A stretch of DNA of 64,000 nt, from contig NZ_JAUOQT010000002.1 in the NCBI RefSeq assembly GCF_030547245.1, positions 124,001 to 188,000 on the forward strand, written 5' to 3'. The notes under the pieces were generated by a model. It was not told the origin of the DNA, searched no databases, and saw nothing but the letters and a program-made list of their open reading frames with translations. This DNA is from Oceanihabitans sp. 2_MG-2023. Lineage in GTDB: Bacteria; Bacteroidota; Bacteroidia; Flavobacteriales; Flavobacteriaceae. The first letter of the stretch is position 1; every line of letters begins with the position of its first letter. Shown here piece by piece: positions 8,308-15,855 of the stretch. The position numbers and the translations under genes were made by a program.

Positions 8308-8806
8308 TGTAATTTCTTCAAATGCAATCCGATTTATAGTATTAGTGCTTTCACAAATATTAGTATTATCGCATATTAATTTTCTTGGCTATATAAACCC
8401 GTATATATACATTCTATTTATCTTATTATTTCCAGTAAAGAACAACAGAATGGTATTTTTACTATTAAGTTTTCTATTAGGTATAACTTTAGATATGTTT
8501 TTAGATTCTGGCGGTATGCATGCAGCTGCATGTGTAACCATAGCTTTTATTAGACCTGCTGTTTTAAAATTTTGTTTTGGTGCTGCTTATGAGCATCAAA
8601 CTATTAAATTTAATCAAATAGAATTTGGCGCAAAACTCACCTATTTAAGCATACTTACTGTACTGCATCATCTAATATTATTTCTTTTAGAAGTTTTTAA
8701 CTTTTCACAGATAATTTTAGTGCTACAAAAAACGTTATTCTCAAGTATATTTACTATTATACTAAGTGTTTTAGTAACCACTATATTCCGTAGAAAAACA
8801 AAATGA
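8300..8806 (+). CDS. mreD: Rod shape-determining protein MreD
   Basis: A 168-residue hydrophobic protein with about five membrane helices and no soluble domain. It is assigned as MreD from its place between mreC and the PBP2 gene and from the LGITLDMFLDSGGMHAAA segment, which resembles the conserved MreD motif. Sequence conservation in this family is low, so context carries weight. It overlaps both neighbours: 8 bp with mreC and 4 bp (ATGA) with the PBP2 gene. Confidence 0.9.
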   Translation: MNSVISSNAIRFIVLVLSQILVLSHINFLGYINPYIYILFILLFPVKNNRMVFLLLSFLLGITLDMFLDSGGMHAAACVTIAFIRPAVLKFCFGAAYEHQTIKFNQIEFGAKLTYLSILTVLHHLILFLLEVFNFSQIILVLQKTLFSSIFTIILSVLVTTIFRRKTK

Positions 8807-10731
8807 GACAACTTTTACTTTTCATCTCCATAATCTTTGTTGGTATTCTATTTATTGCAAGGCTTTTTTTCCTTCAAGTATATCAAGATAATTCCAATAA
8901 TTTATACGAAGACAATGCTATTCGTAAGGTATTTGACTACCCAAAACGCGGCTTTGTTTACGATAGAAACGGAAAGCTTCTGGTTTCTAACCAACCATCT
9001 TATGATGTGATGGTAATTCCGCGTGAAGTAAAAGCACTGGATACTTTAGAATTTTGCTCACTATTAAAAATAGACAAAGAGCAATTTATTAAAACCTACA
9101 ATAAAGCTTACAAATACTCTCCACGATTGCCTTATGTTTTTCTTCCGCAACTTTCTAAAGAAGATTATGCTGTTTTACAGGAAAAAATGCGAAAATTTGA
9201 AGGATTTTACATCCAAAAACGTTCATTAAGAAATTACGAAACTACTATTGGAGCCAATGTACTTGGTGATATTGGCGAAGTAAACCAACGTATTATGAAC
9301 AAAAATCCCTATTACAAAATGGGAGATTTAATTGGTATGCAAGGAATTGAAGCTTCTTATGAAAAAACATTACGAGGTGTTAAGGGAATAAAATTTATAC
9401 AAAAAGACAGATTTAATCGAAATATTGGGCCTTATAAAAAAGGTAAATTTGATACACTACCAGAATCTGGAAAAGACATTAAAACAACCATTGACGCTAC
9501 CTTACAAGCCTATGGTGAAATTTTAATGACAAACAAACGTGGTGGTATTATTGCTATTGAGCCAAGTACGGGAGAAATACTATCGATGGTAGCTGCACCA
9601 ACGTACAACCCTAACTTATTAGTTGGTAGAGAGCGTTCTAAAAATTTTAACAAACTAATACGAGATTCTATAGCAAAACCATTATTTAATAGAAGTATTC
9701 AAGGTGTATACGAACCAGGTTCCCCTTTTAAATTAATGAATGCATTAGTCGCTTTACAAGAAGGCGTTATTTCTACAGATGAAAAAGTAACCTGTTACGC
9801 GGGATATAAATACGGTAACAGATTTATGAAATGCCATTGTAGAAGTGGTACAAGAAACGATATGGTGCACGGTATACAAGAATCTTGTAATGCCTATTTT
9901 GCAACCGTATATCGAAGAATTTTAGACAAACCCGAAAACGCTTCCTTAGGAATTAACATTTGGAGTGATCATGTAAAAAGTTTTGGTTTAGGAAACTTTT
10001 TAAATAACGATTTATACGTTGGTCAAAAAGGAAGAATCCCGAACAGAGATTACTATAAAGGAATATATCCGAAAACGTTTTATTCCACATACACTATTTC
10101 TAATGCCATTGGTCAAGGCGAAGTTGCCACAACGCCAATACAATTAGCAAATATGATTGCTGCTATTGCAAATAGAGGCTATTATTTTACACCACATATT
10201 ATTAAAGAAATTAAAGATGAAACTTTAGACCCAAACTTTACAATACCAAAATATACAACCATAGACAAACAACATTTTGAACCTGTAATTGAAGGCATGC
10301 TTAGCGTTTATAAACATGGTACTGCAAGTCATTTACAAGTTCCTGGCATAGATATTTGCGGAAAAACTGGTACTGTTGAAAATTTTGTAAAAATGGATAG
10401 TACAAGAGTACAATTAACAGACCATTCCATATTTGTAGCTTTTGCTCCAAAGAACGATCCTAAAATTGCCATTGCTGTATTTGTAGAAAATGGATATTGG
10501 GGAGGACGCTTTGCTGGACGTATTGCTAGTTTAATGATTGAAAAATACATTAAAGGTGAAGTTACAAGAACAGATCTTGAAAACTGGATATTATCTCATA
10601 GTCTTGAAGATGAATATGCAAAACCATATTCTGGAGAGCCTTTTAAAATAAATGGAGAAACAAAACTACAAGTTATTCCTATAGAAGAAGCAAATAAACT
10701 AAGAACCAAGCTAAACAAATTAGAGATATAA
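8803..10731 (+). CDS. mrdA: Penicillin-binding protein 2 (elongasome transpeptidase)
   Basis: A 642-residue class B penicillin-binding protein. It has one N-terminal membrane helix (residues 3-22), a PBP dimerisation domain (about 35-210; KRGFVYDRNGKLL) and a transpeptidase domain (about 240-590). The active-site Ser307 lies in GSPFK (SxxK), the second motif in SCNAYF (SxN), and the third is the KTG box at Lys521 (CGKTGTVENF). It cross-links new peptidoglycan during elongation together with RodA, whose gene follows after 3 bp. The C-terminal tail of about 40 residues past the fold is unremarkable. Confidence 0.96.
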   Translation: MRQLLLFISIIFVGILFIARLFFLQVYQDNSNNLYEDNAIRKVFDYPKRGFVYDRNGKLLVSNQPSYDVMVIPREVKALDTLEFCSLLKIDKEQFIKTYNKAYKYSPRLPYVFLPQLSKEDYAVLQEKMRKFEGFYIQKRSLRNYETTIGANVLGDIGEVNQRIMNKNPYYKMGDLIGMQGIEASYEKTLRGVKGIKFIQKDRFNRNIGPYKKGKFDTLPESGKDIKTTIDATLQAYGEILMTNKRGGIIAIEPSTGEILSMVAAPTYNPNLLVGRERSKNFNKLIRDSIAKPLFNRSIQGVYEPGSPFKLMNALVALQEGVISTDEKVTCYAGYKYGNRFMKCHCRSGTRNDMVHGIQESCNAYFATVYRRILDKPENASLGINIWSDHVKSFGLGNFLNNDLYVGQKGRIPNRDYYKGIYPKTFYSTYTISNAIGQGEVATTPIQLANMIAAIANRGYYFTPHIIKEIKDETLDPNFTIPKYTTIDKQHFEPVIEGMLSVYKHGTASHLQVPGIDICGKTGTVENFVKMDSTRVQLTDHSIFVAFAPKNDPKIAIAVFVENGYWGGRFAGRIASLMIEKYIKGEVTRTDLENWILSHSLEDEYAKPYSGEPFKINGETKLQVIPIEEANKLRTKLNKLEI

Positions 10732-10734
10732 CCT

Positions 10735-12012
10735 ATGTTTAGACAAACAGATAGACATTTTAAATTTGATTGGGTCACTATAATTTTATTTTTAATTTTA
10801 GTAGTATTTGGCTGGATGAATATTTTATCTGCTTCACACACAGGAACAACTATAAATTATTTAGATATTTCACAACCTTATGGGAAACAACTAATGTTTA
10901 TTGGTTTAACGCTTTTGCTTATTATTTTTATTCTATCTATTGATGCTAAGTTTTATGAACGGTTTTCCAGTTTAATATTCATTGTTTCCATGTTATCTTT
11001 AGTTGGCTTATTTCTTTTTGGTAAAAATGTAAATGGAGCAACATCCTGGTATGGCATTGGAGGCATGACTATACAACCCAGTGAATTTGCTAAAGCAGCA
11101 ACTGCTCTGGCTGCTGCAAAATACATAAGCGATTTAAACACAGATATAAGAACGTTTAAAGATCAAATAAGAACGTTTATTATTATTATAATTCCAGCTT
11201 TTTTAATACTACTTCAAAATGATGCAGGAAGCACATTGGTTTACGCTTCTTTCTTTTTTGTTTTATATCGAGAAGGTTTACCAAAAATTTACTTAACACT
11301 AGCATTAGCATTAGTTGCTATTTCTATTTTAGCTTTAAAATTCGGACCAATAATTACTTCGGTTTTTGCCATACTATTTATTGTAACAAACTACTTTATT
11401 CAGAAAAAGAAGCCTGTAGTTCTACAACCAATACTTACTGCATTAGCATGTATAGTGATTGCCTTTGGGATTAAATTCTTCTACCAAAACATATTGCAGC
11501 CACACCAACAAGACAGAATTAGTCTTTGGTTACGATTAGAAAAAGATCCTCAAAAAGTTGCAGAAATGCGTAGAGATATTCTTTATAACTTGTATGAATC
11601 GGAAAAAGCTATTAGCTCTGGAGGCTTTTCTGGGAGAGGTTTTCTTGAAGGAACTAGAACCACTGGTAAATTTGTTCCCGAACAACATACCGATTATATT
11701 TTTAGTACTGTTGGTGAAGAGTGGGGGTTTCTAGGAAGCATGTTTGTAGTTATCATTTTTGTGCTCTTAATGCTTCGTGTTTTAAAATTAGCCGAACTAC
11801 AAAAATCGCAATTTAGTAGAGTATATGGCTATTCTGTCGCCTCCATCTTATTTTTTCATTTTATGATAAACATAGGTATGGTAATGGGTTTAATTCCTAC
11901 TATTGGAATACCACTTCCTTTTTTTAGTTATGGTGGTTCTGGTCTTTGGGGATTTACTATTTTACTTTTTATATTTATTAAGTTAGATTCTAACCGAATT
12001 AATGAATGGTAA
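10735..12012 (+). CDS. rodA: Peptidoglycan glycosyltransferase RodA (SEDS family)
   Basis: A 425-residue polytopic membrane protein of the SEDS family with about ten helices. Recognisable elements are GATSWYGIGGMTIQPSEFAK (the usual W.....F.PSE.AK region), LQNDAGSTLVY, the loop with GFLEGTRTTGKFVPEQHTD, the TDYIFSTVGEEWGF stretch, and PFFSYGGSG near the end. SEDS proteins polymerise glycan strands from lipid II and pair with a class B PBP, here the adjacent mrdA product. It is the last gene of the mre operon. Confidence 0.96.
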   Translation: MFRQTDRHFKFDWVTIILFLILVVFGWMNILSASHTGTTINYLDISQPYGKQLMFIGLTLLLIIFILSIDAKFYERFSSLIFIVSMLSLVGLFLFGKNVNGATSWYGIGGMTIQPSEFAKAATALAAAKYISDLNTDIRTFKDQIRTFIIIIIPAFLILLQNDAGSTLVYASFFFVLYREGLPKIYLTLALALVAISILALKFGPIITSVFAILFIVTNYFIQKKKPVVLQPILTALACIVIAFGIKFFYQNILQPHQQDRISLWLRLEKDPQKVAEMRRDILYNLYESEKAISSGGFSGRGFLEGTRTTGKFVPEQHTDYIFSTVGEEWGFLGSMFVVIIFVLLMLRVLKLAELQKSQFSRVYGYSVASILFFHFMINIGMVMGLIPTIGIPLPFFSYGGSGLWGFTILLFIFIKLDSNRINEW

Positions 12013-12133
12013 GATAATGACTTCAAAAACGGCATTATTTTACTACTTATAGCTTAAATAGCTCACTTCATCTAAAAAAACAATAATCTCCTTTTCTTAA
12101 AAACAAGAAAAATCACACGATTGCTTATATTTA

Positions 12134-12162
12134 TATAATGCGCTAACACATAGCGCATTATA
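12134..12162. promoter_or_regulatory. Perfect 12-bp inverted repeat in the aqpZ leader
   Basis: TATAATGCGCTA and TAGCGCATTATA flank a 5-base spacer (ACACA). It lies 25 bp before the aqpZ start and directly after a promoter-like TATATTTA (12126-12133), so it could be an operator at the transcription start or a stem in the leader RNA. No T tract follows, so it is not a terminator for rodA. Confidence 0.45.
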
Positions 12163-12186
12163 ACTAATTAACTAAAATATTAAAGA

Positions 12187-12888
12187 ATGAAAAAATTATT
12201 AGCAGAGTTTATTGGTACTTTCTGGTTAGTACTAGGTGGTTGTGGTAGTGCAGTTTTAGCTGCAGGAATTCCTAACATAGGAATAGGCTTGGTAGGTGTT
12301 TCACTTGCTTTTGGACTTACAGTTTTAACTGGCGCTTATGCTTTAGGGCATATTTCTGGAGGGCATTTTAACCCTGCTGTTTCTATTGGCCTTTTTGTAG
12401 GAGGACGTTTTGAAGCAAAAGACTTACCAGGTTATATAATAGCACAAGTATTAGGTGGTATTGCAGGTGCTGCGATTCTTTATTCTATTGTTAGTGGTAT
12501 GGATGGTTTTTCCGGCTACTCGCAGGCGGGAGATTTTGCAACAAATTTCTATGGAGTAGAACAATATGGTCATACGTTTAGCATGACATCGGCTTTACTA
12601 ATTGAAGTAGTAATGACCTTTATGTTTTTAATAGTAATTTTAGGTGCTACACATAAAAATGCTTCCCCTGGTTTTGGTGGTTTAGCTATTGGTTTAGCAT
12701 TAACATTAATACACTTAATAAGTATTCCGGTTACAAATACATCTGTAAACCCTGCAAGAAGTACTAGTCAAGCATTATTTGTTGGTGCAGAAGCAATGGG
12801 ACAACTATGGTTATTTTGGGTAGCACCAATTGTAGGTGCTATTTTAGCTGGTCTTGTTTACAAGTTTATGGCTCCTAACAAGGATTAG
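12187..12888 (+). CDS. aqpZ: Aquaporin Z
   Basis: A 233-residue membrane channel of the MIP family with six helices and two half-helices. Both asparagine motifs are intact: HFNPAVS with Asn62 and SVNPARS with Asn188. His at the selectivity filter and an Arg directly after the second NPA point to a water-selective pore, as in AqpZ, not a glycerol facilitator. Length and the opening [20 protein letters not shown] are typical. It stands alone between rodA and a strong bidirectional terminator. Confidence 0.96.
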   Translation: MKKLLAEFIGTFWLVLGGCGSAVLAAGIPNIGIGLVGVSLAFGLTVLTGAYALGHISGGHFNPAVSIGLFVGGRFEAKDLPGYIIAQVLGGIAGAAILYSIVSGMDGFSGYSQAGDFATNFYGVEQYGHTFSMTSALLIEVVMTFMFLIVILGATHKNASPGFGGLAIGLALTLIHLISIPVTNTSVNPARSTSQALFVGAEAMGQLWLFWVAPIVGAILAGLVYKFMAPNKD

Positions 12889-12908
12889 CTCTAAATAGAC
12901 TGTAACTA

Positions 12909-12942
12909 AAAAAGCGTCCCGATAATTATCGGGACGCTTTTT
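12909..12942. terminator. Bidirectional intrinsic terminator between aqpZ and gldC
   Basis: A perfect palindrome (GCGTCCCGATAA / TTATCGGGACGC) is flanked by A and T runs, so it ends transcription from both sides: aqpZ on plus and gldBC on minus. Confidence 0.93.
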
Positions 12943-12958
12943 GTTTTTAAAATGAAAA

Positions 12959-13294
12959 TTAATCTTTTTTAAGCTCTAATTTCTCCGCAAAATAATCACA
13001 AAAATCCTTCATAGTTGCTGTCATTTTTTCGTCTTGTGTTGCTCTGTTAAATGTATTAGACATAGCAACTAATGTTTGATGAAAAAACACTTTCATTTCA
13101 TCTACAGGCATGTCTTTAGTCCAAAGATCAATGCGCAACATTTCTTGTGTTTTGCTATCCCAAACCGAAAGCATCATCGCTTTGGCTTCTTGATTACTAA
13201 TACCTCCGTCTTCTGCTGTCCAATGTAGTTTTTCTGGAACTCTATTTTCGTCTAGCGCTACGTTTAATTCTATTTTCGAGTTAATTTTTGCCAT
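12959..13294 (-). CDS. gldC: Gliding motility protein GldC
   Basis: A 111-residue soluble protein without a signal peptide. The order gldB-gldC followed by nadE on the other strand matches flavobacterial genomes, and the sequence (KINSKIELNVALDENRVPEK, WTAEDGG, LWTKDMPVDEMK, TMKDFCDYFAEK) fits GldC, one of the proteins needed for full gliding in Flavobacterium. Its biochemical role is not established; it may support GldB. Its ATG overlaps the gldB stop by one base, so they are co-translated. Confidence 0.93.
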   Translation of the reverse strand: MAKINSKIELNVALDENRVPEKLHWTAEDGGISNQEAKAMMLSVWDSKTQEMLRIDLWTKDMPVDEMKVFFHQTLVAMSNTFNRATQDEKMTATMKDFCDYFAEKLELKKD

Positions 13295-14256
13295 TACAAT
13301 TCTGGTTTATATATCGATTTATTAAATATTTCTTCTGCTTCATTAGAAAGCATTTCTTTTAAAGATACCTCATTTTTTTGCATATAAGCTTTTACAATTT
13401 GCCAACCTATATATTGTCCTATTCTTCCTGGAGACTCTTTATCTATTTCTACTAAATTAAATTTTGAAAAAGGTGCTTCTGTAATAAACCTATTCACCAA
13501 TTTTGCATCTGTACTAAACAATAATTCACGTTCTACAAAATAGCTCCAAATCTGTGCTTCGTTGGCTTTAGACCACTCTAATTGTTCTTGAGTATATCCA
13601 ATTTTTTCAGCATCCGTTTTAAAAGGTATCATTTTATCTTTAAAATATAATTGCTTTCCAAAATAAATCATTTCGTCTAAAAATGTTTGGTTCTGTTTCG
13701 GGTATATGTAGTTTTCTGCATATTTTGAAGCAAAATCTACTACAATTTGATTTTCGGTAAAGTTAGCCGCTAAATATTTTTGAATACCATTATAAAAAGG
13801 ATGCGTACTTCCTAAATAAGTATCGATAGAAATAAGCGAAATAGTATCGGTTACAATAACTTTGTTCCTGTAATCTACAAACGAAGTTGCACTAACTAAA
13901 CGAGGTACATTAAATTCTGGAAAATAAAATTTCATATGTTGAAAAAGACTTTTCAACTCACCCTCTACCAAATTAAGATTCGGGTATTTTTTTTCTACTT
14001 CTTCATTTAATTCTACTTGTAAGGTATCTTGCATTTTAGCAATCCAAAAAGAATCTTCGTATTTGTTAGAAAACATAAAAGGAAAAGTTTCCTTTAAAGC
14101 ATTCAATTGATTAGGTTTAGCATGTGCAAATGCTAAATCAAATCGCTCAATTGCAACAGATATTTCTATATTCGAAATTTCTTTTTCTAGGTCCGAATCC
14201 TTTTTACAGGAAACACATAAAACAGTAATAAAAAGAAATAAAAAAATATTCTTCAT
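13294..14256 (-). CDS. gldB: Gliding motility lipoprotein GldB
   Basis: A 320-residue lipoprotein: the N-terminus MKNIFLFLFITVLCVSCKK gives a signal peptide with the lipid-attachment cysteine at Cys17. The rest is soluble and helical, with the family phrase ISIDTYLGSTHPFYNG and a C-terminal GRIGQYIGWQIVKAYMQ. GldB is required for gliding in Flavobacterium and is an envelope protein whose loss blocks surface motility; its exact task is not known. It is first in the gldB-gldC transcript, with a good TAnnTTTG promoter element 44 bp upstream. Confidence 0.93.
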   Translation of the reverse strand: MKNIFLFLFITVLCVSCKKDSDLEKEISNIEISVAIERFDLAFAHAKPNQLNALKETFPFMFSNKYEDSFWIAKMQDTLQVELNEEVEKKYPNLNLVEGELKSLFQHMKFYFPEFNVPRLVSATSFVDYRNKVIVTDTISLISIDTYLGSTHPFYNGIQKYLAANFTENQIVVDFASKYAENYIYPKQNQTFLDEMIYFGKQLYFKDKMIPFKTDAEKIGYTQEQLEWSKANEAQIWSYFVERELLFSTDAKLVNRFITEAPFSKFNLVEIDKESPGRIGQYIGWQIVKAYMQKNEVSLKEMLSNEAEEIFNKSIYKPEL

Positions 14257-14286
14257 AAACTTATTTTTATTAATTCAGCTATTGTT

Positions 14287-14294
14287 TATTTTTG
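14287..14294 (+). promoter_or_regulatory. Promoter -7 element for nadE
   Basis: TATTTTTG, an exact TAnnTTTG match, 40 bp before the nadE ATG. It almost abuts the opposite-strand element for gldB at 14300-14307, so the two divergent promoters probably compete or share regulation. Confidence 0.5.
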
Positions 14295-14299
14295 TTAGG

Positions 14300-14307
14300 C
14301 AAAGGTA
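14300..14307 (-). promoter_or_regulatory. Promoter -7 element for gldB-gldC
   Basis: On the minus strand this reads TACCTTTG, an exact TAnnTTTG match, 44 bp upstream of the gldB ATG. No clear TTG was found at the -33 distance. Confidence 0.5.
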
Positions 14308-14334
14308 CTATTCTTTGTCTTAAAATCTTTAAAA

Positions 14335-15123
14335 ATGCAAACAGAAAAAGTAGCACATCATATTGTAAATTGGTTAAAAGATTATGCATTAAACGCAAAA
14401 GTGAATGGTTTTGTTGTTGGTGTATCTGGCGGAATTGATTCTGCCGTTACATCTACTTTATGCGCAGAAACTGGACTAGATGTTTTATGTATTGAAATGC
14501 CTATACACCAAGCAGCAAGTCATGTAACAAGAGCACAAGAGCACATTACCCAATTAAAAAAGCGATATAAAAACGTTAGAGACACAAGAACAGACCTAAC
14601 TCCAGTTTTTGAAGAATTTAAAACCGAAGTTTCTTTAGAAGGTGACCAGGCAATAGTAGACATGGCTTTAGCAAACACAAGAGCTCGTTTACGAATGACG
14701 ACTTTATACTATCATGCAGGTCTATACAAACTATTGGTAGCGGGAACGGGAAACAAAGTGGAAGATTTTGGCGTTGGCTTTTACACCAAATATGGAGACG
14801 GTGGAGTGGATCTAAGTCCGATTGCAGATTTACTAAAATCGGAAGTCTACCAACTTGGCGAATATTTACAAGTGCCAGAATCTATAATAAAAGCAGCACC
14901 AAGTGATGGTTTATTTGGAGATGCTAGAAGTGATGAAGACCAAATTGGAGCATCGTACCCAGAACTGGAATGGGCAATGCAAATGCAGGATGAAGGTAAA
15001 ACCGAAGACGATTTTACTGGAAGACAAAAGGAAGCTTTTATAATTTTTAAACGTTACAATTCGGCAAACAAACATAAAATGGTAGCTATCCCTATTTGTG
15101 AAATATCAAAAGATTTAAAATAA
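14335..15123 (+). CDS. nadE: Ammonia-dependent NAD+ synthase
   Basis: A 262-residue cytoplasmic enzyme that amidates nicotinate adenine dinucleotide to NAD+, the last step of NAD synthesis. The ATP-pyrophosphatase P-loop SGGIDS spans residues 31-36; TGNKVEDFGVGFYTKYGDGGVD and DLLKSEVYQLGEYL carry further conserved positions. There is no N-terminal glutaminase domain, so ammonia must come from elsewhere. Its neighbourhood (gldB, gldC divergently upstream) is the usual flavobacterial one. Confidence 0.96.
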   Translation: MQTEKVAHHIVNWLKDYALNAKVNGFVVGVSGGIDSAVTSTLCAETGLDVLCIEMPIHQAASHVTRAQEHITQLKKRYKNVRDTRTDLTPVFEEFKTEVSLEGDQAIVDMALANTRARLRMTTLYYHAGLYKLLVAGTGNKVEDFGVGFYTKYGDGGVDLSPIADLLKSEVYQLGEYLQVPESIIKAAPSDGLFGDARSDEDQIGASYPELEWAMQMQDEGKTEDDFTGRQKEAFIIFKRYNSANKHKMVAIPICEISKDLK

Positions 15124-15228
15124 AATATTTTCTTTTTCACAAAGAATTTATTACTTTTACTAAACGACTAATAGCAAAACGTCTGTTGTTTTCCTCAGCA
15201 GTTATAACGAATTTAAAAAATTAAAGTT

Positions 15229-15855
15229 ATGATTAAACTGTTGGTAGTAGACCATCATCCTATAATTAGGAAAGGTCTAGAACTACTATTTATTACGTCG
15301 TCGAACATTCAAGTTGTTGGTTCACTAGATGATGGTGAAGCCATTTTTGAATTCTTAAGCAAGAATAAAGTAGACATTATTATTTCAGAAATTGATTTAC
15401 CCAAGCTTAATGGTATTACTGCACTAAGAAGGCTTAACAAAGAACATCCTGAAGTTAAAGTTATTATGTTTAGCGCACAGCCAGAAGAGGTATATGCCAT
15501 GAACACAATAAAAGCTGGAGCATCTGGATATTTGTGTAAGACCGCTAATATTATTACACTTAAAGAAGCTGTTTTAAAAGTCTATACTGGTGGTATCTAT
15601 TTAAGTAACGATCTCACGCAACGTCTAGCTATTGGCAAACATGTAAATAGGTCTGGTAATTTTTACAAAAAACTTTCGACAAGAGAAATTGAAGTTTTAA
15701 AACTTATTTCTACCGGAAGAAAAAACAAAGAAATTGCTACAGAACTTGCTATAAATGAAAAAACAGTAAGTACTTACAAAGCGCGTTTAATGAAAAAATT
15801 AAACGTTTCTAATATTGTAGATTTAATTAATAGAGCAAAATTATTAGAATTATAA
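15229..15855 (+). CDS. LuxR/NarL-type response regulator with an altered receiver domain
   Basis: A 208-residue DNA-binding regulator with a receiver domain (about residues 1-120) and a LuxR helix-turn-helix (about 140-205; LSTREIEVLKLISTGRKNKEIATELAINEKTVS). The receiver departs from the norm at key positions. The acidic pair is Asp8-His9 instead of two acids, and the phospho-acceptor position, four residues before the Pro of DLPKLNG, is Glu54 instead of Asp. The conserved Ser (MFSAQ) and Lys (YLCKT) remain. Glu can mimic phospho-Asp, so the protein may be constitutively active or phosphate-independent. No histidine kinase gene is adjacent. It converges with dnaG and overlaps its 3' end by 6 bp. 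Confidence 0.88.
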   Translation: MIKLLVVDHHPIIRKGLELLFITSSNIQVVGSLDDGEAIFEFLSKNKVDIIISEIDLPKLNGITALRRLNKEHPEVKVIMFSAQPEEVYAMNTIKAGASGYLCKTANIITLKEAVLKVYTGGIYLSNDLTQRLAIGKHVNRSGNFYKKLSTREIEVLKLISTGRKNKEIATELAINEKTVSTYKARLMKKLNVSNIVDLINRAKLLEL

